Under the pieces are notes generated by a model. It was not told the DNA's origin, did no database searches, and saw only the letters and a list, made by a program, of their open reading frames with translations. A stretch of DNA of 64,000 nt from Rhodococcus sp. X156 (GTDB lineage: Bacteria > Actinomycetota > Actinomycetes > Mycobacteriales > Mycobacteriaceae), in the NCBI RefSeq assembly GCF_004006015.1, contig NZ_CP034766.1, positions 2,017,001 through 2,081,000 of the forward strand, given 5' to 3'. The position numbers and the translations under genes were made by a program. Shown piece after piece: positions 15,907-26,365 of the stretch; position 1 is the first letter of the stretch; every line of letters begins with the position of its first letter.

Positions 15907-17454
15907 TCAGGGCAGGTACCCGGTGCGCTGGACCGGGCCCACCGGGGCGCTGCGGCGTCCCTGGGCCAGTCGCAGCCCGGCCAGCAGCGCGTTGCGCAGC
16001 TGGCGCGGGTCGATCACGTCGTCGTAGGTGACGGTGCTCGCCAGCCGCCACGGACCGGCGGCCTCGTTGTCCACCAGCGCCTGCTGGGTGCCGGCGTCCT
16101 CCTTGGCGGTGGCACCGCCCACGGCGGCCGGGATCCCGCCGAGCATGGCGTCGGGGAAGGCCAGCGACACGGTCTGGGCGTCGAAGGCGTTCTGCCCCAT
16201 CACCGAGCTGCCGAACCCGAAGGCCTTGCGCACGGTGACGTGCAGCTTGGGCACCCCGGCCCGGTGCTGCGCGGCGAACATCCGCGCGGCGGCCCGGAGG
16301 ATGCCGGCCCGCTCCGAGGCGCTGCCGGCCAGCACGCCGGGGTTGTCGGCCAGCTGCACCAGCGGCAGGTGGAACGCGCTGGTGCACTCGATGAAGCGGG
16401 CGGCCTTGCTCGCCGCCGCCACGTCCAGGGCGCCGGCCAGCACCAGCGGCTGGTTGGCCACGATGGCCACGGCGGTCCCACCCAGCCGCGCCAGCGCGGT
16501 GATCATGGAGGGCCCGTGCTGGGGCTGCACCTCGAACAGGCTGTCCTCGTCCACCAGCTCAGCCAGCACCGCGTGCATGTCGTAGGGCCGGCGAGGGTTG
16601 GGCGGAACCAGGTCGAGCAGCTCCTCCAGCACCCGCTCCCCCACGTCGTCGTTGCCCTCCGCGGGTCCGGCGTCGGGGGTGCGGCTCCAGGCGTTGGTCG
16701 GGAAGTACGAGAGGTAGGTGCGGGTCAGCTCGAGGGCCTCCTCGACGTCCGCGGCGACGGCATGCGCCAGCCCGCTGGCCACGGCGTGCACGGCGGGACC
16801 ACCGAGCTCCTCCTTGCTGACCTGCTCGCCCAGCGAGGCGGCCACCAGGGGTGGGCCGGCGGTGAACAGCGACGCGTCACCGTCCACCATCACCACGTAG
16901 TCCGACATCGGGGCGGCCAGCGCGCCGTGCCCGGCCGACGGGCCGGTGACCACCGCGACGGTGGGCACCAGACCGGCCAGCTCGCTCAGCGCCTGCAGGT
17001 CGTTGGGGGCAGGCCGGTGCGGGTGCAGCGCGTTGGTGGCCCGGTGCCCGGCGCCCTCCAGCATCATCACCAGCGGCACCCGCTCCTGCTGGGCCAGCGC
17101 GGCGATGCGGGCCCGCTTGGTGGCGGCGGCGGTGCCGATGGACCCGCCGGCGACGGTGAAGTCCTCCGAGCCCACCAGCACCGGGCGCCCGTCCACCAGC
17201 CCGGACCCGGCCACGAAGGCGTCGGCGGGCACGGGCTTGTCGGCGGACGCGGTGCCGTCGCCGGCCAGCGCGCCGAGCTCGACGAAGGTGTCGGTGTCCA
17301 GCAGGGCCTGCACGCGGGCGCGGGCGTCCACCCGGCCGGTGGCGCGGTAGCGGGCCAGCTTCTCCGGCCCACCCATCACCCGGGCGGCGGCCTGGCGGCG
17401 GGCGAGGGTGTCCAGCAGCGGACCCCAGGCCGCGCGGTTCTCCCCCACCGTCAC
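15907..17454 (-). CDS. Acyl-CoA carboxylase carboxyltransferase (beta) subunit
   Basis: A 515-residue carboxyltransferase of the propionyl/methylcrotonyl/geranyl-CoA carboxylase beta family, with both crotonase-fold halves. N-half marks are VGSEDFTVAGGSIG and VPLVMMLEGAGHR; C-half marks are VAIVANQPLVLAGALD, FHLPLVQLADNPGVL and VMGQNAFDAQTVSLAFPDA. It moves carboxylate from carboxybiotin to an acyl-CoA. No biotin carboxylase or biotin carrier gene occurs anywhere in the window, so it must use a subunit encoded elsewhere or act by itself as a decarboxylase-type enzyme (inferred). The GTG at 17454 overlaps the CoA-ligase stop by 4 bases. Confidence 0.88.
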   Translation of the reverse strand: MTVGENRAAWGPLLDTLARRQAAARVMGGPEKLARYRATGRVDARARVQALLDTDTFVELGALAGDGTASADKPVPADAFVAGSGLVDGRPVLVGSEDFTVAGGSIGTAAATKRARIAALAQQERVPLVMMLEGAGHRATNALHPHRPAPNDLQALSELAGLVPTVAVVTGPSAGHGALAAPMSDYVVMVDGDASLFTAGPPLVAASLGEQVSKEELGGPAVHAVASGLAHAVAADVEEALELTRTYLSYFPTNAWSRTPDAGPAEGNDDVGERVLEELLDLVPPNPRRPYDMHAVLAELVDEDSLFEVQPQHGPSMITALARLGGTAVAIVANQPLVLAGALDVAAASKAARFIECTSAFHLPLVQLADNPGVLAGSASERAGILRAAARMFAAQHRAGVPKLHVTVRKAFGFGSSVMGQNAFDAQTVSLAFPDAMLGGIPAAVGGATAKEDAGTQQALVDNEAAGPWRLASTVTYDDVIDPRQLRNALLAGLRLAQGRRSAPVGPVQRTGYLP

Positions 17455-19097
17455 TGGGCGGTGCCGACGGCGGTGGGCAGAGCCTTGCGCATCACCTTGC
17501 CGGTGGCGTTGCGGGGCAGCTCCTCGTCGGTGACCAGCCACCGCGCGGGGACCTTGTAGCGGGCGATGCGCTCAGCCACGAACGCGGTGAGGTCCTCGGC
17601 GGTGACCGACAGGTCGGGCACCACCACGATGGCGGCCACCTCCTGGCCGAGGTCCTCGCTGGGCGCGCCCACCACGATGCACTCACGCACGGCGGGGTGC
17701 TCGATGATCGCGGCCTCCACCTCGGCCGGGTAGATGTTCTCCCCGCCGCGGATGATGAGGTCCGACCGCCGGCTGCTCATCTGCAGCTCCCCGTCGCGCA
17801 GCGTGCCCAGGTCGCCGGTGCGCATCCAGCCCTGCTCGTCGATGGTCGCGGCGGTGGCCTCGGGGTTGTTCCAGTAGCCGAGCATCACCTGCGGGCCGCG
17901 CAGGTAGATCTCGCCCTCGGTGCCGTCGGGCACCGCCTGGCCGAGCGCGTCGCGGACCTCCACCCGCACGGTGACGATGGCGCGGCCCACCGACTCGGGG
18001 TTGCGCACCAGGTCGGCTGCGGTGGCCAGGGTGGCGGCGGTGCTGGACTCGGTGAGCCCGTAGGTGGTGCCCAGCGCCTTCCCGGCCACGGGCAGCAGCT
18101 CCCGCAGGCCGGCCTTGAGCGCCGGCGAGGACGGGGCGGAGCCGAGCGAGAAGCTCTTCAGCGACGACAGGTCGTAGCCGTCCACGCCGTGCTCGAGCAG
18201 CCGGCTGGCCATGGTGGGCACCGCGCCCCACTGGTTGATGCGCTCACGCTCGATGAGGCCCAGGATGCGGTCGGGTTCGAAGCGGCCGGTGTAGATCACC
18301 GCGGCGTCACCGAACGCCAGCCGCGGCACCACCAGGTTGTGCAGCGACATGATGTGGAACAGCGGACCGGTGAGCAGGAACCGACGCGGACCCTGCGGCA
18401 CGCCCAGCTCGGCGGCCACCGCGTCGTTGATGCGGAAGTAGTCCACGGCGCAGATGAGGTTGCGGTGCGAGTGCGTGGCGCCCTTGGCCCGGCCGGTGGT
18501 GCCGCTGGTGTACAGGATCACCGCGGGGTCGTCCTCCACCACCACGCACGGCGGCAGCTCCGCGTCGGGGTGGGCCAGCGACAGCTCGCGCACCGCCTCG
18601 ATGCTCAGCACCGGGACGTCCACCTCGCCCAGCAGCTCGCGGCGGGGAGCGTCGGCGACCACCAGCGACGGCGTGGAGTGCTCCATCCCGTAGGCGATCT
18701 CCCGCGCCGACCACAGCGAGTTCATCCCCACCACGATGGCGCCGAGGGAGGTGGCGGCCCAGAAGGTGATGACCCACTCGGCGTTGTTGGCCGACAGCAC
18801 GGCCACCCGGTCGCCCTTGCCGATGCCGTGCTCGTCCCGCAGCACCGCGCTGAGGGAGGCCACCCGGCGCAGGTGCTCGGTGTAGGTCAGGCGCAGGTCG
18901 TCGCACACCAGGTACTCGCGGTCGCCGTAGCCGGCCGACTCCGTCAACAGCTCGTGCAGGCTGCGGTGACGCTGGGCGAAGACCTGCATCTGGTTGCCGC
19001 GCACGTCCTCCTCGATGAGCTCGAAGCGCTGACCGGGAGCGGTCAGGCGGGCCATCGCCTCGGCGCGGGGGTCCGACGCCGTGGTCTGGTCAGTCAT
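17451..19097 (-). CDS. Acyl-CoA synthetase (AMP-forming ligase)
   Basis: A 548-residue adenylate-forming acid:CoA ligase. The phosphate loop YTSGTTGRAKGATHSH, the A5 segment TTYGLTESS, WMRTGDLG and RRSDLIIRGGENIYPAEVE, and the A10 lysine in PRNATGKVMRKAL are all present. It activates a carboxylic acid to its CoA thioester and is the logical entry step of the block. The start ATG at 19097 has GAGAGGAAC upstream. It is transcribed after an 82-base gap that follows an SDR gene and is coupled to the carboxyltransferase gene. The acid is unknown; the sequence resembles medium-chain or cyclic-acid ligases of actinobacteria. Confidence 0.93.
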   Translation of the reverse strand: MTDQTTASDPRAEAMARLTAPGQRFELIEEDVRGNQMQVFAQRHRSLHELLTESAGYGDREYLVCDDLRLTYTEHLRRVASLSAVLRDEHGIGKGDRVAVLSANNAEWVITFWAATSLGAIVVGMNSLWSAREIAYGMEHSTPSLVVADAPRRELLGEVDVPVLSIEAVRELSLAHPDAELPPCVVVEDDPAVILYTSGTTGRAKGATHSHRNLICAVDYFRINDAVAAELGVPQGPRRFLLTGPLFHIMSLHNLVVPRLAFGDAAVIYTGRFEPDRILGLIERERINQWGAVPTMASRLLEHGVDGYDLSSLKSFSLGSAPSSPALKAGLRELLPVAGKALGTTYGLTESSTAATLATAADLVRNPESVGRAIVTVRVEVRDALGQAVPDGTEGEIYLRGPQVMLGYWNNPEATAATIDEQGWMRTGDLGTLRDGELQMSSRRSDLIIRGGENIYPAEVEAAIIEHPAVRECIVVGAPSEDLGQEVAAIVVVPDLSVTAEDLTAFVAERIARYKVPARWLVTDEELPRNATGKVMRKALPTAVGTAQ

Positions 19098-19144
19098 CGT
19101 GGTTCCTCTCGTGCAGGTCTGCAGTGTCGGTCTAGGAGCTGGAG

Positions 19145-19190
19145 CAACGAACGGGGCCGAATCAACGAACGGGGCCGAATCAACGAACGG
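19145..19190. repeat. 18-bp tandem repeat, 2.6 copies, at an SDR stop codon
   Basis: The unit CAACGAACGGGGCCGAAT occurs at 19145-19162 and 19163-19180 and again, in part, at 19181-19190. It spans the stop codon of the SDR gene: on the minus strand each copy repeats the last coding codons and a TGA. This looks like a recent slippage duplication of the gene end. Confidence 0.8.
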
Positions 19191-20003
19191 TGAGCTGGCC
19201 GCCGTCGACGTTCCAGGACTGTCCGCTCACCCAGGCGGCCTGCTCGCTGGCCAGGAACACCGCGGTGAACGCGACCTCCTGGGCGGTGCCGGCCCGGCCC
19301 AGCGGGATGTTGGCCGCCACGTAGGACTGCCAGACGTCCGGAGCCAGGTCGTCGAGCCGGCTGGTGGCGGTGACGCCGGGGCAGATGGCGTTCACCCGGA
19401 TGCCGTGGCCGCCGAGCTCCTTGGCCATGGACGAGGTGAGCGACTGGATGCCGGCCTTGGAGGCGGCGTACGCAGCGGTGGCCGCGCCGCCGGTCTTGCC
19501 GCCGATGGAGGAGATGTTGATGATCGCGCCGCCCTCGCCCTGCTCCACCAGGCAGCGCCCGAAGGCGCGGCTGACCAGGAAGGTCCCGCGCAGGTTCACC
19601 CGCATCACCGTGTCCCACACCTGCGGGTCCAGCTCGAGCACGGGCACCCGGTCGGCCCCGCGCGCAGCGGCGGCGTTGTTGACCACCACGTCCACCCGGC
19701 CGTGCTCGGCGAGCACCTGCTCGACCAGCGCCTGCACCGACGCCTCGTCGGAGACGTCGGTGACCACGGCGGTGGCCTGGCGTCCCAGCGCCCGCACCTC
19801 CTCGGCCACGGAGTGGATGTCGCGCCAGCCGGCGGCCTTCTCCTCCTCCGGGTAGTGCTCGGGCGAGCGCCCGGTCCCGGTGACCACCACGTCACAGCCC
19901 GCTCGGGCCAGCTCGACGGCCACCGCGCGGCCGATGGAGCGCATCCGGCCGGCCCCGGTCACCACGGCGACCTTGCCGGCCAGACCCGTGAGCTCGAGCG
20001 CCA

Positions 20004-20004
<1 letters not shown>
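19180..20004 (-). CDS. Short-chain dehydrogenase/reductase
   Basis: A 274-residue classical SDR, most like 3-oxoacyl-ACP-reductase/3-hydroxyacyl-CoA-dehydrogenase types. Marks are VVTGAGRMRSIGRAVA (a slightly lengthened glycine motif), NNAA at the position of NNAG, S and Y-x3-K in YAASKAG, and WNVDGGQ at the C-terminus. The GTG at 20004 overlaps the thioesterase stop by one base (TAGTG) and has GAGGTGG 7 bases upstream. It probably oxidises a 3-hydroxyacyl-CoA for the thiolase encoded just before it (inferred). Its 3' end lies in an 18-bp tandem repeat. Confidence 0.88.
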
Positions 20005-21868
<1,864 letters not shown>

Positions 21869-21939
21869 TCACGTCCCACCGACCGAGACCGCGCCGCCTC
21901 GCCCGGCACCGTCGCCCCGTCTCCCCGTCTCCCCGTGGG

Positions 21940-22746
21940 TCAGAGGCTGGGGCGGTCGGTCACTCCGCCCAGGTCCGGGTAGTTGGACTGCTCCCACCCG
22001 CCGTCCACCACCAGTGCGGCGCCGGTGACGTAGGCGGCGTCGGCGCTGGCCAGGTACAGGCAGGGACCGGCGATCTCCTCGGGGGTGCCGGCCCGGCGCT
22101 GCGGGATGCGGTCGGTGAAGGCGTCGAGCATGGGCTGGTAGCCCATCACCACGCCCACCAGCGGGGTGTCCACCAGGCCGGGCAGCACGCAGTTGACGCG
22201 GATGCCGTGCCGGGCCAGCTCCACGGCCGCGGTCCGGCTGAAGCTCTCCACGCCGGCCTTGCCGGTGTTGTACGGACTGCCGCCGGGCATGGGCACGTGG
22301 GCGTTGAGCGAGGCGACGTTGACGATGGCGCCGCCGTTGCCGCAGTCGCGCATGTGCCGCGCCTCGTGCTTGGTGCTGAGGAAGACACCCTTCTGCACCA
22401 GGTCCACCGTGAAGTCCCAGTCGGCCTCGTCCAGGTCCACGATGGCACCCATCCGAGCGGCGCCGGCCACGTTGAAGGCCAGGTCGAGCCGACCGTGGGT
22501 GCGCACCGCCACCGCCATCGCCTCGGCCACGTCCGCCTCCACGGTGACGTCGGCGACCACCGGGGAGAACGACTCCCCCAGCGTGCCGGCCACCGCGTCC
22601 AGCGCGTCCTTGGCCACGTCCACGCCGATCACCGTCGCGCCCTCGGCCACCAGCCGGGCGGCGATGGCCCGACCGATCCCCGAGGCGGCTCCGGTGACCA
22701 CCGCGTTCTTGCCCTGAAAACGTGCGCCCTGCTCCTGCTCAGCCAT
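21940..22746 (-). CDS. Short-chain dehydrogenase/reductase
   Basis: A 268-residue classical SDR with VVTGAASGIGRAIA near the N-terminus, NVAG in place of NNAG, and catalytic YNTGKAG. A C-terminal VVDGGWEQSNY is typical of actinobacterial SDRs that act on cyclic or hydroxylated lipophilic substrates. The ATG at 22746 overlaps the end of the zinc alcohol dehydrogenase gene by 8 bases. A gap of 179 bases then precedes the thiolase gene; that gap contains three copies of CCCGTCTCC-like tandem sequence near 21916-21940 and no gene. Confidence 0.88.
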   Translation of the reverse strand: MAEQEQGARFQGKNAVVTGAASGIGRAIAARLVAEGATVIGVDVAKDALDAVAGTLGESFSPVVADVTVEADVAEAMAVAVRTHGRLDLAFNVAGAARMGAIVDLDEADWDFTVDLVQKGVFLSTKHEARHMRDCGNGGAIVNVASLNAHVPMPGGSPYNTGKAGVESFSRTAAVELARHGIRVNCVLPGLVDTPLVGVVMGYQPMLDAFTDRIPQRRAGTPEEIAGPCLYLASADAAYVTGAALVVDGGWEQSNYPDLGGVTDRPSL

Positions 22747-23785
22747 GTCCTACCTCCACCAACACCTTCATGGCGCGTCCTGCCGACGCGGCCTGGAAAC
22801 CTTCGGTCACTGCCTCGACCATGGGGACCTGCTGCACCCACCCGTCGAGGTCGTACGAACCCTGCGCCATCAGCGCGATGACCTCGCGGAACTCCTCGGC
22901 GGAGTACACCATCGAGCACCGCAGCTGGGCCTCGGAGAACATCAGCGCGTAGGTGTAGAGCTCCACCGGCTGCGGGTAGGTGGCCAGCAGCACCACCCGG
23001 CCGCGGGCGCGAACGCTGCTCAGCGCGGTGTCGATGGCCGCCGGGGCACCGGCGCACTCCAGCACCAGGTCAGCACCGGCTCCGTCGCTGCGCTCCAGCA
23101 CCTCGGCCCGGACGTCGGTGCTGGTCGGGTCCAGCACCTCCAGCCCGAGGGACTGCAGCACCGCGCGGCGCTGCGGGGACGGCTCGCTGAGCAGGATGCG
23201 CTGCACCCCGGCCACCCGGAGGTTCAGCGCGGCGCAGATGCCGATGGGGCCGCCGCCGAGCACCAGCGCCAGCTCGTCGGCGGACGGCTCGGCCAGGCGC
23301 ACGCCGTGCAGGGCCACCGCCAGGGGCTCGACCACCGCGCCCTGGCGCAGGCTCACCGACTCCGGCAGCGGGTGCGCGTTGCGCGCGGGCACCACCGTCA
23401 GCTCGGAGAGCCCACCCCCGTGCGCGGAGAGGCCGTGGAAGGCGATCACCGCGCACAGGTGCGCCAGTCCGTCGCGGCAGCGCGGGCAGGTGCCGCAGGA
23501 GTAGTTCGGCTGCACCGCCACCCGATCGCCCACCTGCAGCTGGGTGACCCCGGTGCCGAGCTGTTCCACGGTGCCGGAGAACTCGTGGCCGAGCACCTGC
23601 GGCCCGTGCGCCCCGGTGAGCGGGTGCGGCTCCGAGGCGAGGAAGCCCTTGTCCACCACGCTCAGGTCGGAGCCGCAGATGCCGTTGAAGGCCACCCGCA
23701 CCAGCACCTCGCCGGCGCCGGGCACCGGTGGCTCGAGGTCTTCCAGGCGGAGGTCGTCGGCACCGTGCAGGACGAGCGCCCTCAT
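22739..23785 (-). CDS. Zinc-containing alcohol dehydrogenase (medium-chain family)
   Basis: A 348-residue medium-chain dehydrogenase of the butanediol/sorbitol/threonine dehydrogenase type. Catalytic-zinc ligands are in NGICGSD and LGHEFSG. The structural-zinc cysteines are in CGTCPRCRDGLAHLC, and the Rossmann motif is VLGGGPIGI. The reaction is oxidation of a secondary or primary alcohol with NAD(P). The ATG at 23785 gives the normal family N-terminus MRALVLHG, although its ribosome site is weak. It is the first gene of the leftward block and is divergent from the LuxR-type regulator, which may control it. Confidence 0.92.
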   Translation of the reverse strand: MRALVLHGADDLRLEDLEPPVPGAGEVLVRVAFNGICGSDLSVVDKGFLASEPHPLTGAHGPQVLGHEFSGTVEQLGTGVTQLQVGDRVAVQPNYSCGTCPRCRDGLAHLCAVIAFHGLSAHGGGLSELTVVPARNAHPLPESVSLRQGAVVEPLAVALHGVRLAEPSADELALVLGGGPIGICAALNLRVAGVQRILLSEPSPQRRAVLQSLGLEVLDPTSTDVRAEVLERSDGAGADLVLECAGAPAAIDTALSSVRARGRVVLLATYPQPVELYTYALMFSEAQLRCSMVYSAEEFREVIALMAQGSYDLDGWVQQVPMVEAVTEGFQAASAGRAMKVLVEVGHG

Positions 23786-24123
23786 GTCAGCGTCACGAGG
23801 ACCGACACTATGGCGGCCAGCGTTCGGCCACAAGTAGTCCGACTCAGAATATTTCGATTCAGTGCAACCGGGCGTCGGCGCAGACGTTCATGGCGTCGCG
23901 GTAGTACTCCGCCAGCCCGGGCGCCACCGCCTCAGCCCGATGTCGTCGTCGTGCCGCAGCGTCCGCGAGCTCACGGATCGGCCGGTCTCTCCGGCCACCA
24001 GCGACGCTAGGGGTTGGCGCAGCGTCAAGGTCAAGGCCAGTCACTCGCGCCGGGGATGCTTATGATCGCGGTCACAGCCGCGCCTCAGCCGCCGGACCCA
24101 CCCCTAGCCCCAGGATCGTGCCC
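23786..24123. promoter_or_regulatory. 338-base divergent promoter region (alcohol dehydrogenase / LuxR regulator)
   Basis: No convincing gene is present; a 61-codon minus-strand frame at 23859-24044 is discussed under rejected items. For the rightward regulator gene there is TATGAT at 24061-24066 preceded by TGCT, a near-consensus extended -10 box about 57 bases before the ATG. For the leftward operon there are TTGACC/TTGACG hexamers near 24025-24040 on the minus strand. The direct repeat CAAGGTCAAGG (near 24027-24037) lies between the two and could be a regulator site. Confidence 0.5.
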
Positions 24124-24861
24124 ATGCCCGTTCGTGACGGCCTGACCGCCACCGACTACGAGCTGGTCCTCGACGTCTCCGCGCACTGCGGGTCGGCGGA
24201 CACCGTGCCGGAGTTCTCGGAGCGGCTGCTGGAGTCGCTCGCCGCAGCCTTCGGCGCCCGCTACACCACCTTCTTCCGCGGCCACAGCCTGCGCTCGGCC
24301 TTCGACGACCACGGCGCGGTGGTGCACGGGGGCGGACGGACCAGCCTGGCGCACTACCACGCGCACTGGCGGTCGGTGGACGTCTTCGCCAGCTCGCCGT
24401 CGCTGCAGCACCTCAACCGCAGCGGCGTGGTGTCGCTGCACGAGCTCGCCGACATCAGCCACTCCTTCCGCGACCGGGTGATGGCGCCGCGCGGGCTCAC
24501 CGGCGCCGCGGCGCTGCGGCTGCCGCTGCCCGCGGGCACGGTCGGGGTGGTCGGGCTGTTCACCGTGGACCAGCCGCGGCTGGGCCTGCGGGACCGCCAG
24601 GTGCTGCAGCTGCTGGTGCGCCAGCTCTCCCTGGTCTCGCGCCTGCTGCCCGAGGCCGCTCCGGTGGACGCCCTCGCTGGGCTGCCCCGCCGCGAGGCCG
24701 AGGTCGCCCGGCTGGTGGGCGAGGGTCTGGGCAACGCCGACATCGCGCTGCGGCTGGGCCTGGCCGTGGACACGGTGAAGAAGTACGTCAGCCGCGCCCT
24801 GACCGCCACCGGCTGTCAGTCCCGCACCGAGCTCGCGGTCCTGCTGCACCGCAGCCGGTAG
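24124..24861 (+). CDS. LuxR-type transcriptional regulator
   Basis: A 245-residue regulator. The C-terminal 65 residues form a LuxR/NarL helix-turn-helix: LPRREAEVARLVGEGLGNAD, IALRLGLAVDTVKKYVSRAL, TATGCQSRTELAV. The N-terminal 170 residues are GAF-like, with no phospho-acceptor receiver motif, so it probably senses a small molecule or partner protein rather than phosphorylation (inferred). The ATG at 24124 is preferred over the GTG at 24118 because AGGA lies 8 bases before the ATG and only 2 before the GTG. Divergent transcription from the alcohol dehydrogenase operon makes that operon the likely target. Confidence 0.85.
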   Translation: MPVRDGLTATDYELVLDVSAHCGSADTVPEFSERLLESLAAAFGARYTTFFRGHSLRSAFDDHGAVVHGGGRTSLAHYHAHWRSVDVFASSPSLQHLNRSGVVSLHELADISHSFRDRVMAPRGLTGAAALRLPLPAGTVGVVGLFTVDQPRLGLRDRQVLQLLVRQLSLVSRLLPEAAPVDALAGLPRREAEVARLVGEGLGNADIALRLGLAVDTVKKYVSRALTATGCQSRTELAVLLHRSR

Positions 24862-24878
24862 CGCCCCACCCGCAGGCC

Positions 24879-26246
24879 TCAGCCGACGCTGACCTGCTCC
24901 GCCCGCGGCGGCACCGGCAGCTGGTTGCCGGCCTGCGTCGCCCGCTTGCGCCCGGTCGCGATCTCCTTGACCAGGTCGCGCACGTAGCGGCCGAAGTCCA
25001 CCTGGATGGTGTGCCGCGGGGTGTCGTAGTACTGCTCCAGGCTGGCCTTCTCGTCCTTGCGCATGATCAGCCGCATCTCGTTCACCGAGGGCAGCGCGTA
25101 CTCGCCCGTGAGGTAGGCAGCGAGGAGCTTGCTCTGCTGCTCGGCGAAGTTGATGATCGTCGGCGACGCCTGGGCCAGGCCCATGAAGAACAGGTTGTCG
25201 ACGCCCGGCTTCACCATCCGCTTGAACAGCGGGAACCGGTTGTCGGCGTCAGGCTGCAGCGCCGGGTCGGTGAAGAACGGGAACTCCATGTTGTAGCCGG
25301 TGGCGCACACCACCACGTCCGCCGCCACCGAGGTGCCGTCGGTGAAGTGCACCGTGTCGCCGTCGAGGCGGGTGATGGCCGGCTTGCAGGTGAGGTCGCC
25401 GGAGCCGGCCTTGGCCAGGAAGTCGATGCTCACCGACGGGTGCGCCGAGAGCGGCTCGTGGTCGGGCTTGGGCAGCCCGTAGTCCTCCATGTTGCCCACC
25501 GCCTTCTTGATCGCCTTGCGCGACAGGGCCAGCCCCAGCTTGCGCGGCATCCACGGCGGCTTGGCGGCCTTGTCGGCGGGCTTGCCGTTGCGGTACTTGC
25601 TCAGCACCCACACCCCGCGGCGACCCGACACCCACAGGTTCTTGGCGATGGAGCGGTGCGAGAGCTCGGAGGCAATGTCCATCGCCGAGTTGCCCATGCC
25701 GACCACCACCACGTTCTTGCCGCGCATCTCCACCGGCTCGAACGGGCTGCGGTAGGCGTGCGAGTGCAGCACCACCCCGTCGAAGGTGCCGGGGTACTCC
25801 GGCATCCGCGGGCTCCAGTGGTGCCCGTTGGCGACCACCAGCACGTCGTAGGTGCGCGCCTCACCGGTGTCCAGGGTGACCGTCCAGATGCCGTCGGATC
25901 CGCGCTCGGCCCGCTCCACGCTGGTGTTGAAGGTGATGGTCTCGCGCAGGCCGAACTTCGCCACGTAGTCGCGGAAGTACTGGTGCATCAGGGTGTGGTG
26001 CGGGAAGTCCGGCCACTCCTCGGGCACCGGGAAGTCCTGGAACTGCAGCCGGTACTTGGAGGTGTCGATGTGCAGGCTCTCGTAGCAGGCGGAGCGGCCG
26101 TTGGGGTTGTTGTAGTACCAGGTGCCGCCCACGTCGTCGGAGCTCTCGAAGCAGTCGTAGGGGATGCCGGCGTCCTTCAACCGCTTGGCCGTGCTGAACC
26201 CGCTGGGACCAGCTCCGATGATGCAGACCTTCGGCAGTGCGCTCAT
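24879..26246 (-). CDS. Flavin-containing monooxygenase (FMO type)
   Basis: A 455-residue flavoprotein with the FAD motif GAGPSG at residues 11-16 and the NADPH motif GMGNSA in the middle. The identity motif is FDGVVLHSHAY, which fits F-x-G-x3-H-x3-Y of FMOs more closely than the tryptophan-proline ending of Baeyer-Villiger enzymes. CATGYN near residue 315 is the usual C-terminal fingerprint. It inserts one oxygen atom into a nucleophilic heteroatom or a ketone. I chose the ATG at 26246 (MSALPKVCIIGAG). It is convergent with the LuxR gene and divergent from the amidohydrolase gene. An oxygenation step before CoA activation would fit terpenoid or alicyclic ketone breakdown (inferred). Confidence 0.9.
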   Translation of the reverse strand: MSALPKVCIIGAGPSGFSTAKRLKDAGIPYDCFESSDDVGGTWYYNNPNGRSACYESLHIDTSKYRLQFQDFPVPEEWPDFPHHTLMHQYFRDYVAKFGLRETITFNTSVERAERGSDGIWTVTLDTGEARTYDVLVVANGHHWSPRMPEYPGTFDGVVLHSHAYRSPFEPVEMRGKNVVVVGMGNSAMDIASELSHRSIAKNLWVSGRRGVWVLSKYRNGKPADKAAKPPWMPRKLGLALSRKAIKKAVGNMEDYGLPKPDHEPLSAHPSVSIDFLAKAGSGDLTCKPAITRLDGDTVHFTDGTSVAADVVVCATGYNMEFPFFTDPALQPDADNRFPLFKRMVKPGVDNLFFMGLAQASPTIINFAEQQSKLLAAYLTGEYALPSVNEMRLIMRKDEKASLEQYYDTPRHTIQVDFGRYVRDLVKEIATGRKRATQAGNQLPVPPRAEQVSVG

Positions 26247-26365
26247 GTGCAGCGACGCTATGGCGTGGATCACGCCGCCACCAGTGCACCAAGGTGGACC
26301 CAGGGCGTCCACTGAGCGGACAGCCGTGCTGCGCCGGCACCTCTCCGCCTGCGATCGTCTCCGCC

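Noticed and set aside
23859-24044. A 61-codon minus-strand frame upstream of the alcohol dehydrogenase (ends EYYRDAMNVCADARLH).
   Set aside because: It starts with GTG without a ribosome site, overlaps likely promoter elements of both divergent genes, and shows no family I recognise. It could be a gene remnant, but there is no positive evidence.
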